This document shows positions 45,382 to 53,699 of a stretch of 64,000 nt of DNA, piece by piece. Source of the stretch: Corynebacterium hylobatis (GTDB taxonomy: Bacteria > Actinomycetota > Actinomycetes > Mycobacteriales > Mycobacteriaceae); assembly GCF_003955685.1 (NCBI RefSeq), contig NZ_RXHJ01000007.1, positions 62,001-126,000 of the forward strand, in the 5' to 3' direction. The notes below the pieces were generated by a model, which was given only the letters and a program-made list of their open reading frames with translations, did no database searches and was not told where the DNA came from. The position numbers and the translations under genes were made by a program. Each line of letters starts with the position of its first letter. Position 1 is the stretch's first letter.

Positions 45382-46491
45382 TTGTCTCTGCGCCACTCCG
45401 CCTATCAGCTGGCACTGAAGGCCATGTTCAACCTCCCGCCGGAGCGCATCCACGGAATCATCAACGACGGCCTCGGCCTCCTCCAGACCGCCGGCCCCGT
45501 CAACCGGGTGCTGGGCAGGGTCATCCCCGTCAACGACCCGGTCCTCGCCCAGGAGGTCTTCGGCCGCACTGTCCCGCGTCCACTGGGTCTGGCCGCCGGC
45601 TTCGACAAGAACGCCGCCGCCGCCGACACCTGGACCGCCCTGGGTTTCGGCTACTCCGAGCTCGGCACCGTCACCGCCTCCCCGCAGGAGGGCAACCCGA
45701 CCCCGCGCCTGTTCCGCCTGCCGGAGGACAAGGCGATCCTCAACCGCATGGGCTTCAACAATGAAGGTGCGGCCGCCGCCGCGGAGAACCTGCGCCGCCG
45801 CCGCTCCGATGACGTGATCGGCATCAACATCGGCAAGACCAAGGTCGTGCCCGCCGACCAGGCCGTCGACGATTACCGTCGCTCCGCCTCCCTGCTCGGC
45901 GACCTCGCCGACTACCTGGTGGTCAACGTCTCCTCCCCCAACACCCCGGGCCTGCGCGACCTGCAGGCCGTGGAGTCCCTGCGCCCCATCCTCGCGGCCG
46001 TCCAGAAGTCCACCGACACCCCCGTGCTGGTGAAGATCGCCCCCGACCTGTCCGATGAGGATGTCGACGCCGTGGCCGACCTCGCTCTGGACCTGGGGCT
46101 GGCCGGCATCGTCGCCACCAACACCACCATCTCCCGCGAAGGGCTGAACACCCCGGCCGATGAGGTGGCTGCCATGGGTGCGGGTGGCATCTCCGGCCCG
46201 CCGGTCGCCGAGCGTGCCCTCGAGGTCCTGCGCCGTCTCCGTGCCCGCGTGGGCGACAAGCTGGTGCTCATCTCCGTCGGCGGTATCTCCACCCCGCAGC
46301 AGGCCTGGGAACGCATCACCGCCGGCGCCACCCTCCTGCAGGGCTATACCGGCTTCATCTACGGCGGTCCGCTGTGGATCAGCGACATCCACCGGGGCAT
46401 CGCCAACCAGATCCACCGCCACGGCCTGACCAGCATCACCGATGCCATCGGTTCCGAACTGGAGTGGCTGGCCAACCCGGCCCGCGGCTAG
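45382..46491 (+). CDS. pyrD: Quinone-dependent dihydroorotate dehydrogenase (class 2)
   Basis: 369 aa from a TTG at 45382, with AAGGAC about 8 nt upstream. It oxidises dihydroorotate to orotate in pyrimidine synthesis, using FMN and menaquinone. The N-terminal helical membrane-binding segment ([20 protein letters not shown]) marks class 2. [20 protein letters not shown], the catalytic Ser region [16 protein letters not shown] and the FMN-phosphate site [16 protein letters not shown] are all present. The 128 bp after its stop contain nothing I can identify. Confidence 0.96.
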   Translation: MSLRHSAYQLALKAMFNLPPERIHGIINDGLGLLQTAGPVNRVLGRVIPVNDPVLAQEVFGRTVPRPLGLAAGFDKNAAAADTWTALGFGYSELGTVTASPQEGNPTPRLFRLPEDKAILNRMGFNNEGAAAAAENLRRRRSDDVIGINIGKTKVVPADQAVDDYRRSASLLGDLADYLVVNVSSPNTPGLRDLQAVESLRPILAAVQKSTDTPVLVKIAPDLSDEDVDAVADLALDLGLAGIVATNTTISREGLNTPADEVAAMGAGGISGPPVAERALEVLRRLRARVGDKLVLISVGGISTPQQAWERITAGATLLQGYTGFIYGGPLWISDIHRGIANQIHRHGLTSITDAIGSELEWLANPARG

Positions 46492-46619
46492 AAGCCTGGG
46501 CTCACTCTGGGAGACAACCAGCTGAGCAGCGCATTCCGGTTGGTCAGGGCAGCAAAAACCGTCGCCCGATCGGCGTGGATGAGGAGGCAGGCGCGGTCCG
46601 CTCTCCCCATGCCTGTCAC

Positions 46620-47015
46620 TCAGTCCTTCGGGATCAGTGAACGGCGGATGACCAGACCCGCCAGCAGCGCCGCCACCGCATACATGGCCAGCCAGTACTG
46701 GCCCATCACGTACAGGGCCACGCTCGGGATGAAACGGCTGAAGATCACCAGGGCCACCGCCACGATCAGGGCGATGACCTGGGCGCGGCTGGCAGCCTGA
46801 TCCCGGCGGACGGTGGCGAAGGCACCGAAGATGATCACTGCGACGATGATGACGAGGAAACCCGGTGTCACCACGAACGGAGCCATCCACCCGTCGGTGA
46901 ACACCGAGACGACGGTGAACACCAGCAGGGCCACGGCCAGCGCCATGAAGGCGCCGCCCACACGCAGCGCCACAGGCACGCGGAAAGTCCGTTCAGGGGA
47001 ATCGTTTTCGCTCAT
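46620..47015 (-). CDS. Small polytopic membrane protein
   Basis: 131 aa with four hydrophobic segments: FMALAVALLVFTVVSVF, FVVTPGFLVIIVAVIIFGAF, VIALIVAVALVIFSRFI and WLAMYAVAALLAGLVI. A basic loop (RRDQAASR) lies in the middle, and the ends are charged (MSENDSPERTFRV). No family is recognised with certainty. It is 12 bp downstream of the PEBP gene on the same strand. Confidence 0.78.
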   Translation of the reverse strand: MSENDSPERTFRVPVALRVGGAFMALAVALLVFTVVSVFTDGWMAPFVVTPGFLVIIVAVIIFGAFATVRRDQAASRAQVIALIVAVALVIFSRFIPSVALYVMGQYWLAMYAVAALLAGLVIRRSLIPKD

Positions 47016-47027
47016 GGTCTTTAGAGA

Positions 47028-47567
47028 CTACTTGTTTTCGTACCAGCCCCACAGGATGGCGCGGCCGATGGAGTGGAAATGAAGGTTGAAGCCCAGCACC
47101 GTGGGGGTGGCGGAGGGGTCGACATCGAGCTTCTCGACGTCCACCGCATGCACCGTGAACAGGTAGCGGTGCGGCGCGTGGTCCGAGGGTGGGTTGGCAC
47201 CGTAGTAGGTGCGCTGTCCGGCGTCATTGGCCAGGCTGATCACGCCCTCGATGCCGAGGTCCTCCGTCGAGCCCGCCCCGGTCGGTAGCTCGGTCACCGA
47301 GGCCGGGATGTTGAAGGCCGCCCAGTGCCAGAAACCCGCCCCTGTCGGTGCGTCCGGGTCGAGGCAGGTGATTGCTAGGGACTTCGTCCCCTCCGGCAGA
47401 TCGGACCAGGACAGCTGCGGGGAGATGTTGGCGGGGGCGCGCTGCGCCTCATCAAGCTCATCGCCGTTGTTGAGGTCGGCGGAGGTCAGTGTGAAGGAGG
47501 GGAGGTCCTTCAGCGGGGCGTACGGGTCGGGTCCGGGGCAACGGGTGTCTTCTGCGTAATTGCTCAT
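47028..47567 (-). CDS. PEBP family (YbhB/YbcL) protein
   Basis: 179 aa. Phosphatidylethanolamine-binding/Raf-kinase-inhibitor-like fold. The ligand-binding loop DPDAPTGAGFWHWAAFN (about residue 72) and GANPPSDHAPHRYLFTVHAV (about 124) are both conserved. Bacterial members bind small anions and have no settled role. No signal peptide is seen, so it is cytoplasmic. Forms a likely operon with the following membrane protein. Confidence 0.92.
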   Translation of the reverse strand: MSNYAEDTRCPGPDPYAPLKDLPSFTLTSADLNNGDELDEAQRAPANISPQLSWSDLPEGTKSLAITCLDPDAPTGAGFWHWAAFNIPASVTELPTGAGSTEDLGIEGVISLANDAGQRTYYGANPPSDHAPHRYLFTVHAVDVEKLDVDPSATPTVLGFNLHFHSIGRAILWGWYENK

Positions 47568-47672
47568 GCCTACGTTGTACCCGAGAAGAAGGGGCCATGT
47601 CCCCGGCTTCGCCCACCGCTCCCCTTTTCCAGGCCCCCATCACACCCCTGAAACTAGCTTTGAGCTGGCGAT

Positions 47673-47702
47673 TTGTACGTTTCCGGCGAGTAGGGCTACA
47701 GT
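47673..47702 (+). promoter_or_regulatory. Putative promoter of tRNA-Leu
   Basis: TTGTAC (47673-47678) and TACAGT (47697-47702) are spaced 18 bp apart, 53 bp upstream of the mature tRNA end. Fits a vegetative promoter of moderate quality. Confidence 0.35.
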
Positions 47703-47754
47703 AATGCAGGTGCCCAGCCGAGAGCATGGACACAGAGAAGTAGAAGATCACCCT

Positions 47755-47840
47755 GCCCGGGTGGCGGAATGGCAGACGCGCTAGCTTGAGGTGCTAGTGT
47801 CCTATTAACGGACGTGGGGGTTCAAGTCCCCCTCCGGGCA
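47755..47840 (+). tRNA. tRNA-Leu (anticodon GAG)
   Basis: 86 nt. The acceptor strand GCCCGGG pairs with TCCGGGC (one G-U). The anticodon stem CTAGC/GCTAG encloses loop TTGAGGT, giving anticodon GAG. The long variable arm (TGTCCTATTAACGGACG) is typical of Leu/Ser tRNAs, and the T-arm is GGGGG-TTCAAGT-CCCCC. The CCA end is not encoded. Confidence 0.97.
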
Positions 47841-48011
47841 CAGAATCAACAGACAGCCCCGGTTCCTGACAGCAGGAGCCGGGGCTGTTTCGTCATGCGC
47901 CCCCGGCAGCGGGAAATCTGCCAACATCAAGATCGATCTGCTCATCCGGGCACAGGAGGACGGCTACCTGCCGGACCCCTCCGACGTACCGGGAGCGTAG
48001 ACTTCCTTTCC

Positions 48012-48713
48012 GTGAAACAAGTCGGGCAGTCCATGGTGGGTCTGTTCCGGGATGCTGTGGCCGGCATCGCGGAATGGTCCTGGCCCCGCCGCCTGGCGGT
48101 CGCGGCAGCGTTACTGTCCTGCATCGCGGTGACGGTGCTCGTGGAGATCCCCTCCGTCGCGACCCTGCAGGACTGGGCCGGTGCCGCCGGCAACCCCTTC
48201 GTCGTATTGTTCTGGGTTGGCTATGTGGCACTCACGCAGTTCCCCGTCCCCCGCACCATCCTCACCCTCGCCAGTGGTGTCCTCTTCGGACCGTGGCAAG
48301 GTGCACTCATCGCGCTGACCGCGACCACGGCCTCCGCCGCCCTGAGCCTGCTGGTGGTGCGCGGCCTCCTCGGGGACTGGATGTCCACCCGGCTCACCCA
48401 CCCGGCGGTCGCGGGCGTCAACACGCGTCTGGAGGAGCGGGGCTGGCTGGCGGTGACCAGCCTCCGGATGATCGCAGGCGTGCCCTTCTCCGTCCTCAAC
48501 TACGCGGCGGCCCTGACGAGTGTGCCGCTGGGAATGTTCACCCTCGCCACCTTCGTTGGTTCTGCCCCGGGCACAGCGGTCACCGTCCTGCTCGGCGATA
48601 CCCTCGCGGGTGATACCGATCCCGTCGTCATCGGCCTCACCGTCCTGCTGGCGGCGGTGGGTGTGGTCGGACTTGCGGTGGACCAAAGACTCCCGGTCAA
48701 GTCTGTGACGTAG
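48012..48713 (+). CDS. TVP38/TMEM64 (SNARE-associated/DedA-like) membrane protein
   Basis: 233 aa from a GTG at 48012. Multiple membrane segments; the family core is GNPFVVLFWVGYVALTQFPV, SGVLFGPWQGALIALTATTA and the loop ERGWLAVTSLRMIAGVPFSV with LNYAAALTSVPLGMFTLATF. The family includes lipid scramblase-like and DedA-related proteins involved in envelope homeostasis. It lies 171 bp after tRNA-Leu. Specific function unknown. Confidence 0.88.
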   Translation: MKQVGQSMVGLFRDAVAGIAEWSWPRRLAVAAALLSCIAVTVLVEIPSVATLQDWAGAAGNPFVVLFWVGYVALTQFPVPRTILTLASGVLFGPWQGALIALTATTASAALSLLVVRGLLGDWMSTRLTHPAVAGVNTRLEERGWLAVTSLRMIAGVPFSVLNYAAALTSVPLGMFTLATFVGSAPGTAVTVLLGDTLAGDTDPVVIGLTVLLAAVGVVGLAVDQRLPVKSVT

Positions 48714-48750
48714 ACTTATCTCAACGTCGCCATTTGAAGGAGTCCACGCC

Positions 48751-49329
48751 ATGCTTGCTGTCCACGCCCGTTACCGGGGCAAAGAGGCCCGCCGCGCCCT
48801 GCTGGTGCGGCGTTCCGCAGAGGCGCTGTCCACGCTCGAGGGGGTAGGGGAATTCCAGGTCCTGGGGGTGGAGGATATCTGCGCGGCGGTCGACTCCCCC
48901 GCCGCCCTGTGCGACACCGTCATGGCGCTGCTCTCCGACGGGAGCTGGGCCGTGGGTATCGGCGTGGTCCCGGGTACCACGGATGAGGATCTCACCCGTT
49001 CCACCGCCTCCGGTGCGCTCCGGGGTGGGGCACGGGCCGGGACGGTGAAGGTGGCCAGCCTGCCCAAGGGCACCTCCACCCTCGCCGACGATATCGCCGC
49101 CGTCTTCGCGCTGATGGGTCACGTGCTGAGCAAGCGCACCCTGGAGGGCCGGGAGGCCACGTCGCTGGTGCGCTCGGGGCTAAATCAGAATGAGGCCGCC
49201 GAGGAGCTGGACATCTCCAAGCAGGCGATGTCCCAGCGCCTGCAGGCGGCCGGGTGGCAGGCGGAGTCCGCCGGATGGCGGCTGGCGGTCAACCTGCTGA
49301 CCCGCGCGGAGGCGGGCCGGTACGACTAG
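48751..49329 (+). CDS. Helix-turn-helix protein with N-terminal unknown domain
   Basis: 192 aa. The C-terminal part has a clear HTH (SGLNQNEAAEELDISKQAMS, about residues 148-167) followed by QRLQAAGWQAESAGWRLA. The first 140 residues form an alpha/beta domain without a recognised motif (ALLSDGSWAVGIGVVPGTTD and AALRGG-like repeats of small residues). It could be a transcription factor with its sensor at the N-terminus. It converges with the stomatin-like gene, overlapping by 4 bp. Confidence 0.72.
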   Translation: MLAVHARYRGKEARRALLVRRSAEALSTLEGVGEFQVLGVEDICAAVDSPAALCDTVMALLSDGSWAVGIGVVPGTTDEDLTRSTASGALRGGARAGTVKVASLPKGTSTLADDIAAVFALMGHVLSKRTLEGREATSLVRSGLNQNEAAEELDISKQAMSQRLQAAGWQAESAGWRLAVNLLTRAEAGRYD

Positions 49330-50534
49330 CGTACCTCGGGCTCCGGTTCGGGCTCCGGCGACTCAGCGCCCAGCTGACCGATCTCCAGGGCGGAGTTCTC
49401 GGTGCGCCGCGGGCGGGCGATCTCGTGCGGTTCCGGATCGACGGGCTTGTTCGCCACCGCAGTGGCGGCAGCGACGGCGGCGGCGATCTCCGGGTCCGTG
49501 GCGGTGTTGAACCAGTCCTCGGTGTCCTCGGCCCCGGCCATCTCCCGGGTCTCTTCGTCGACATGGGAAGGCTCGTAGCGGAAGACCCCCTCCTCGTCCT
49601 TCTTGGCGAAGGCCTTCGCGAACTGCTCGAGGGAGTCCCCGAACTGGGAGGGGATCATCCACATCGTGGAGGCCTCGCCCTGGGCCAGCTGCGGCAGCTT
49701 CTCCAGATACTGGTAGGCCAGCACCTCGGGAGTCACCTTGGAGGACTTGATGGCGGCGTTGACCTTCTGGATGGCGCGCGCCTCACCCTGCGCCTGGAGG
49801 AAGCGGGCGGCACGATCACCCTCGGCCTTGAGGATCATGGCCTGTCGCTCGGCCTCGGCCTGCAGGATGGCGGCGTGCTTCTCGCCCTCCGCGGAGAGGA
49901 TACGGGCCTGCTTCTCGCCTTCGGCGGTCTTGATGTCGGATTCGCGGCGGCCCTCGGCGGTGAGGATCATGGCACGCTTCTCACGGTCCGCCTTCATCTG
50001 CATCTCCATCGACTGCTGGATCGACGGCGGCGGGTCAATGGCCTTGAGCTCCACGCGGCTGATGCGCAGTCCCCACTTGGAGGTGGCGGCATCCAGCTCA
50101 CCGCGCAGGCGGCGGTTGATGGTGTCGCGTGAGGTCAGCGTCTCCTCCAGGGTCATGCCGCCGACAACGTCGCGGAGGGTGGCCACGGAGATCTGCTCGA
50201 CACCGACGATGTAGTTGTCCACACCGTAGATCGCCTTGGCGGGATCGTTGATCTGGAAGGTGACCACGATGTCGATGGCGACCGTCAGGTTGTCCTGGGT
50301 GATCACGGCCTGCGGCGGGAAGGAGACCACGCGCTCACGGGTGTCGATGCGGGTACGGACCCGGTCGATGAACGGGACCAGCAGGGTCAACCCGCCGGAC
50401 ACGGTGCGGGTGTAGCTACCCAGGCGTTCGATGACGGCAGCCTCCCCCTGCGGGATCAGGGCGATGGATTTGATGACGACGAACGCCACGAAGGCGAGCG
50501 CCACCACCAAGAGAATCAGGCCGATGGCTTCCAT
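49326..50534 (-). CDS. Stomatin/QmcA-like SPFH protein
   Basis: 402 aa. An N-terminal membrane segment (LILLVVALAFVAFVVIKSI) is followed by the SPFH domain beginning PQGEAAVIERLGSYTRTVSG, with FIDRVRTRIDTRERVVSFPP and DAATSKWGLRISRVELKAID as core motifs. After it comes a charged coiled coil rich in A/E/K/Q (about residues 190-270), then an acidic C-terminal tail (about 320-402). The NfeD gene lies 3 bp upstream on the same strand, the standard stomatin-NfeD pairing. It probably forms membrane rings controlling proteolysis or lipid domains. Confidence 0.93.
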   Translation of the reverse strand: MEAIGLILLVVALAFVAFVVIKSIALIPQGEAAVIERLGSYTRTVSGGLTLLVPFIDRVRTRIDTRERVVSFPPQAVITQDNLTVAIDIVVTFQINDPAKAIYGVDNYIVGVEQISVATLRDVVGGMTLEETLTSRDTINRRLRGELDAATSKWGLRISRVELKAIDPPPSIQQSMEMQMKADREKRAMILTAEGRRESDIKTAEGEKQARILSAEGEKHAAILQAEAERQAMILKAEGDRAARFLQAQGEARAIQKVNAAIKSSKVTPEVLAYQYLEKLPQLAQGEASTMWMIPSQFGDSLEQFAKAFAKKDEEGVFRYEPSHVDEETREMAGAEDTEDWFNTATDPEIAAAVAAATAVANKPVDPEPHEIARPRRTENSALEIGQLGAESPEPEPEPEVR

Positions 50535-50537
50535 GGT

Positions 50538-50975
50538 CTAGTGCTCCTTCCACACGACGGCGGTGGCGCCGTCGATGTCAACGACGGTGACGCGCTCACC
50601 CTCGGCGAATGTCAGTTCGGGGTCCAGGGGGCGGGCCGACCAGATGGAACCGTCGAGCCGCACCTGGCCGGTGCTGCCGTGGACCTGGGAGATCACCTCT
50701 GCGGTGGTGCCGACCAGTGCCCGGACGGAGGTGTCCAGCGCTTTCGGGGCCTGCAGGTGGCGACGCAGGAACGGCCGCAGGAAAACCAGCAGGCCGAAGG
50801 CGGTGATGGCGAAGGCCACCACCGAGCCCCAGAGCGGGGCCCCCGCCAGCGACACCCCAGCCGCGGCCAGGGCCGCACCGGCGAGCATGAGCAGGGTGAA
50901 TTCGCCCACGGCGAGCTCCAGGCCCGCGAGGACGAGTGCCGCGATGAACCAGATGATTGCTCCCACGTCCCCCAA
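50538..50975 (-). CDS. NfeD family protein
   Basis: 145 aa, a short NfeD with no ClpP-like protease domain. Membrane segments at the N-terminus (GAIIWFIAALVLAGLELAVG, then LLMLAGAALAAAGVSLAGAP) are followed by a C-terminal OB fold (LVGTTAEVISQVHGSTGQVR, SARPLDPELTFAEGERVTVV). NfeD associates with SPFH proteins; the partner is the next gene. The spacing of 3 bp suggests translational coupling. Confidence 0.9.
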   Translation of the reverse strand: MGDVGAIIWFIAALVLAGLELAVGEFTLLMLAGAALAAAGVSLAGAPLWGSVVAFAITAFGLLVFLRPFLRRHLQAPKALDTSVRALVGTTAEVISQVHGSTGQVRLDGSIWSARPLDPELTFAEGERVTVVDIDGATAVVWKEH

Positions 50976-50989
50976 CGTACCAACGCGAG

Positions 50990-51838
50990 CTAGATCAGGT
51001 CGGACTTCTTCAGTTCGGGTGTGGTGACGAAATCGACGAGCCTTTCCACGGCACCGATGAGGGTGGAGTCCAGGTCCCGGAAGCTGGAGACGGCGGAGTA
51101 GACGCGGCGCCAGCCCTCCCGGGGATCCGACCAGCCGAGACGCTCACACACCCCGGTCTTCCAGTCCTCCCCGTAGGGCACCTCCGGCCAGGCGCGGATA
51201 CCGACTGCCGCCGGCTTCACTGCCGCCCAGATGTCGATGTACGGGTGGCCGGTGACCAGCACGTGCTCCCCCACCGTCTGCGTCATCCGGGTCTCCTTGG
51301 AACCCTCGACGAGGTGATCGGCGAGCACCCCCACCCGCCGACCCTGACCCGGACCGAACTCCGCGAGGCGGGACTCGAGATTGTCCAGACCTTCCAGATA
51401 CTCGACAACCACACCCTCCACGCGCAGGTCGTGCCCCCACACCTTCTCCACGATCGCGGCATCATGAATACCCTCGACCCAGATACGGGAGGGGGCGGCC
51501 ACCTTCGCCTCGAGGTTCTCCACCTTGCGGGAACCGGAGTTCGAGTGGCGGGGAGCCTCCTTCTTCTTCGGGATGTGCCGGATGAGCGTGACCGGTCGGC
51601 CGTCGATGAGGAAGCCACCACTGAGCAGCTGGAACAGCCGCTGCACACCGCGACGGTCCTCGAGACGGACGAATTCCCCGTCGTAGGTCCGTTCCCAGCC
51701 GACCACCGCCCCGACATAATCCTCACCGGTGACCTCGACCACCAGACCGGGTGTGGCCTCCACCTTCGGGTACTCACGGGGACGGGAACGGGCATGTCCG
51801 GCGAAGATGTCGCCGCGATATGGATCACGGAAGCTCAT
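50990..51838 (-). CDS. DUF3097 family protein
   Basis: 282 aa, the usual length for this actinobacterial family. Its N-terminus is SFRDPYRGDIFAGHARSRPR. The middle contains APSRIWVEGIHDAAIVEKVW, which resembles a TOPRIM-like glutamate motif, and then VVVEYLEGLDNLESRLAEFG and VLVTGHPYIDIWAAVKPAAV. This order hints at a nucleic-acid enzyme, but no activity is established. It lies 14 bp upstream of NfeD on the same strand. Confidence 0.85.
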   Translation of the reverse strand: MSFRDPYRGDIFAGHARSRPREYPKVEATPGLVVEVTGEDYVGAVVGWERTYDGEFVRLEDRRGVQRLFQLLSGGFLIDGRPVTLIRHIPKKKEAPRHSNSGSRKVENLEAKVAAPSRIWVEGIHDAAIVEKVWGHDLRVEGVVVEYLEGLDNLESRLAEFGPGQGRRVGVLADHLVEGSKETRMTQTVGEHVLVTGHPYIDIWAAVKPAAVGIRAWPEVPYGEDWKTGVCERLGWSDPREGWRRVYSAVSSFRDLDSTLIGAVERLVDFVTTPELKKSDLI

Positions 51839-51871
51839 GTCGGCCCAGTCTATCGGCTACACTCCCCCGCC

Positions 51872-52609
51872 ATGGATATCCGTACCGAAGTCTGGTCCCC
51901 GCTGCAGAACACCGCCGTCTGGCTCGGTGCATGGCTGCACGGGCTGACCCCCACCGACAATCTTGTCGGGGCGCTGACGGATCTGGGCGGGGAGGGCCTC
52001 GTGGGGGTGCTGGGCGACATCCGCCGGACAGCCACCGGCGTGGCCGCCGATGGGGAGCCGGTGCTCCGGCTGGTGCTCTCGGGCCCCGGGGAGGCACCCG
52101 CCCTGCCGGCGGGCGGGGCGGCGGCTGAGGCGGCGTCGGCAGGCGGGCTCGGTGCCCTCGTCCTCCGCGACGTCGATCCGCTCACCTCCCACATCCTCAT
52201 TCCCGATGCGGCGGGCGACTGGCAGTGGTTCGTGGAGGACAGTCCCCTGCCTGCCCCGGCGTGGCTGAGCCCCGGGGAGGCGGACCAGCTGCTCACGCAG
52301 GCCACCACGGAGGCGGCCCGCCTCGTGACGGCCTCCGGCTACCGCACCGACGCGCTGAACTCCCCGCGTCTGACGGTGGGCACCCTCGCCGACTTCTATG
52401 ACACCCCCGGTCTGCCGGCGGCGGTGCCCGGGCGGGCGGCAAAGCTGTTTACCCGGGCGGACCGGGTGGCCGCGATCATCGAGACAGTCATCGCCCGGAT
52501 GAACGACCACCGCATCGACCCGCAGCTGCTGGGCCTGTGGCGGCACGTCCGCGCCGCCCGGATGTCCGGCGTGGCCTATGCGGTCCGGGAGTTCGGCCGG
52601 CTGACCTGA
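51872..52609 (+). CDS. Conserved hypothetical protein
   Basis: 245 aa from the ATG at 51872; the frame is open far upstream, but it lies there antisense to the DUF3097 gene. Soluble, Ala/Gly/Leu rich, with [20 protein letters not shown] at the start and [20 protein letters not shown] near the end. No recognised domain. It is divergent from the DUF3097 gene with 33 bp between starts. Its last 34 bp overlap the convergent ferrochelatase gene. Confidence 0.75.
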   Translation: MDIRTEVWSPLQNTAVWLGAWLHGLTPTDNLVGALTDLGGEGLVGVLGDIRRTATGVAADGEPVLRLVLSGPGEAPALPAGGAAAEAASAGGLGALVLRDVDPLTSHILIPDAAGDWQWFVEDSPLPAPAWLSPGEADQLLTQATTEAARLVTASGYRTDALNSPRLTVGTLADFYDTPGLPAAVPGRAAKLFTRADRVAAIIETVIARMNDHRIDPQLLGLWRHVRAARMSGVAYAVREFGRLT

Positions 52610-53652
52610 CAGCAGCCCGGCCGGCAGGCGGCACCGTTGACGGTGCAGCCCTGCACGGTGACGGTGCCCAGGCCGGCGCGGGCGGAATTGTCCACCAGCT
52701 CGTCGATGATGTCGACGACCATGCCGGCGAACTCCTGCTCGGGGCCCGCGGTGCGGGTGCGTTCGACGAGGATGCCGGCGTCGCGGGCGGCGTCGGCAAG
52801 CTCGGTGTCGAGGTCCCAGATGACCTCCATGTGGTCGGAGACGAAGCCCACGGGGCAGACCACCACGGCCGTGACCCCCTCCTTCTCACCGATGGCGAGG
52901 GTGTGGTCGACGATGTCGGGCTCGAGCCACGGGGTGCGCGGATTACCGGAGCGGGACTGCCAGACGACGTCGTAGACGTCCACGCCGGCGGCCTGGGCGA
53001 TCAGCCGGGAGGCCTCCCCGACCTGGCGGGAGTAGAGGTGCGGGTCCGTCGGGCCGCCGGCGGCCTCATCCGCGGCGGTGGGTACGGAATGGGCGGTGAA
53101 CAGCAGGCGGGTGGTGTCCAGCTGCTCCGCCGGGATCTTCGCATAGGCCTCCTCGACGGCCTCCGCCATCACGCTCACGAAGGTGGGGTGGTCGAAGAAC
53201 TGGCGCAGCTTGGTGAACTCGATCGCGGCGAGCCCCTTGTCCTCCAGGTGCGCGATGACGCGGCGGATGTCCTCGTTGTACTGCAGGCAGGCGGAATAAC
53301 CACCCCAGGCGGAGGTCGCGAAGACCAGGGCGCGGCGCACACCGTCGGCCACCATCTGCTCGGCCGTGTCCTCTGCGAAGGGGTGCCAGTTGCGGTTGCC
53401 GAAGTAGACCGGAAGTTCCTTCCCCCGGGCGGCCAGCTCCTTCTCCAGGTTGGTGATGATCTCGCGGTTGAGGCGGTTCAGCGGGCTCACACCGTCGAAG
53501 TGGAAGTAGTGCTCACCGACCTTCTCCAGGCGCTCGCGCGGGATGCCGCGCCCCCGGGTGACGTTCTCCAGAAAAGGAACGACCTCCTCGTTTCCTTCGG
53601 GACCACCGAAGGAGAGGACGAGAAGGGCGTCGAAACTCAGATCATCAGTCAT
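52576..53652 (-). CDS. hemH: Ferrochelatase (coproporphyrin ferrochelatase type)
   Basis: 358 aa from the ATG at 53652. Inserts iron into coproporphyrin III (actinobacterial route; also named cpfC). Conserved segments are [20 protein letters not shown], the catalytic His in [10 protein letters not shown] (about residue 185) and [20 protein letters not shown]. The C-terminus [13 protein letters not shown] holds four cysteines, matching the [2Fe-2S]-binding tail of actinobacterial enzymes. A strong inverted repeat (53654-53692) abuts the start codon. An ATG at 53673 lies inside its loop. Confidence 0.95.
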   Translation of the reverse strand: MTDDLSFDALLVLSFGGPEGNEEVVPFLENVTRGRGIPRERLEKVGEHYFHFDGVSPLNRLNREIITNLEKELAARGKELPVYFGNRNWHPFAEDTAEQMVADGVRRALVFATSAWGGYSACLQYNEDIRRVIAHLEDKGLAAIEFTKLRQFFDHPTFVSVMAEAVEEAYAKIPAEQLDTTRLLFTAHSVPTAADEAAGGPTDPHLYSRQVGEASRLIAQAAGVDVYDVVWQSRSGNPRTPWLEPDIVDHTLAIGEKEGVTAVVVCPVGFVSDHMEVIWDLDTELADAARDAGILVERTRTAGPEQEFAGMVVDIIDELVDNSARAGLGTVTVQGCTVNGAACRPGCCQVSRPNSRTA

Positions 53653-53653
53653 A

Positions 53654-53692
53654 CCGCTCAGACTATCAACCATTCGATTGACGTCTGAGCGG
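53654..53692 (-). promoter_or_regulatory. Perfect inverted repeat between the NlpC/P60 gene and hemH
   Basis: CCGCTCAGAC (53654-53663) pairs perfectly with GTCTGAGCGG (53683-53692). Inside, TCAA and TTGA extend the stem around a short loop, giving about 14 bp in total. On the minus strand it ends 1 nt before the hemH ATG and covers its Shine-Dalgarno region (GAGCGG). It could be a terminator without a T-tract, a translational control hairpin, or an operator. Confidence 0.6.
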
Positions 53693-53699
53693 AAGGTGA

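Noticed and set aside
46500-46619. Possible small gene or RNA between pyrD and the small membrane protein gene
   Set aside because: No ribosome-binding site, hairpin with T-tract or conserved motif could be identified in this 128-bp gap.
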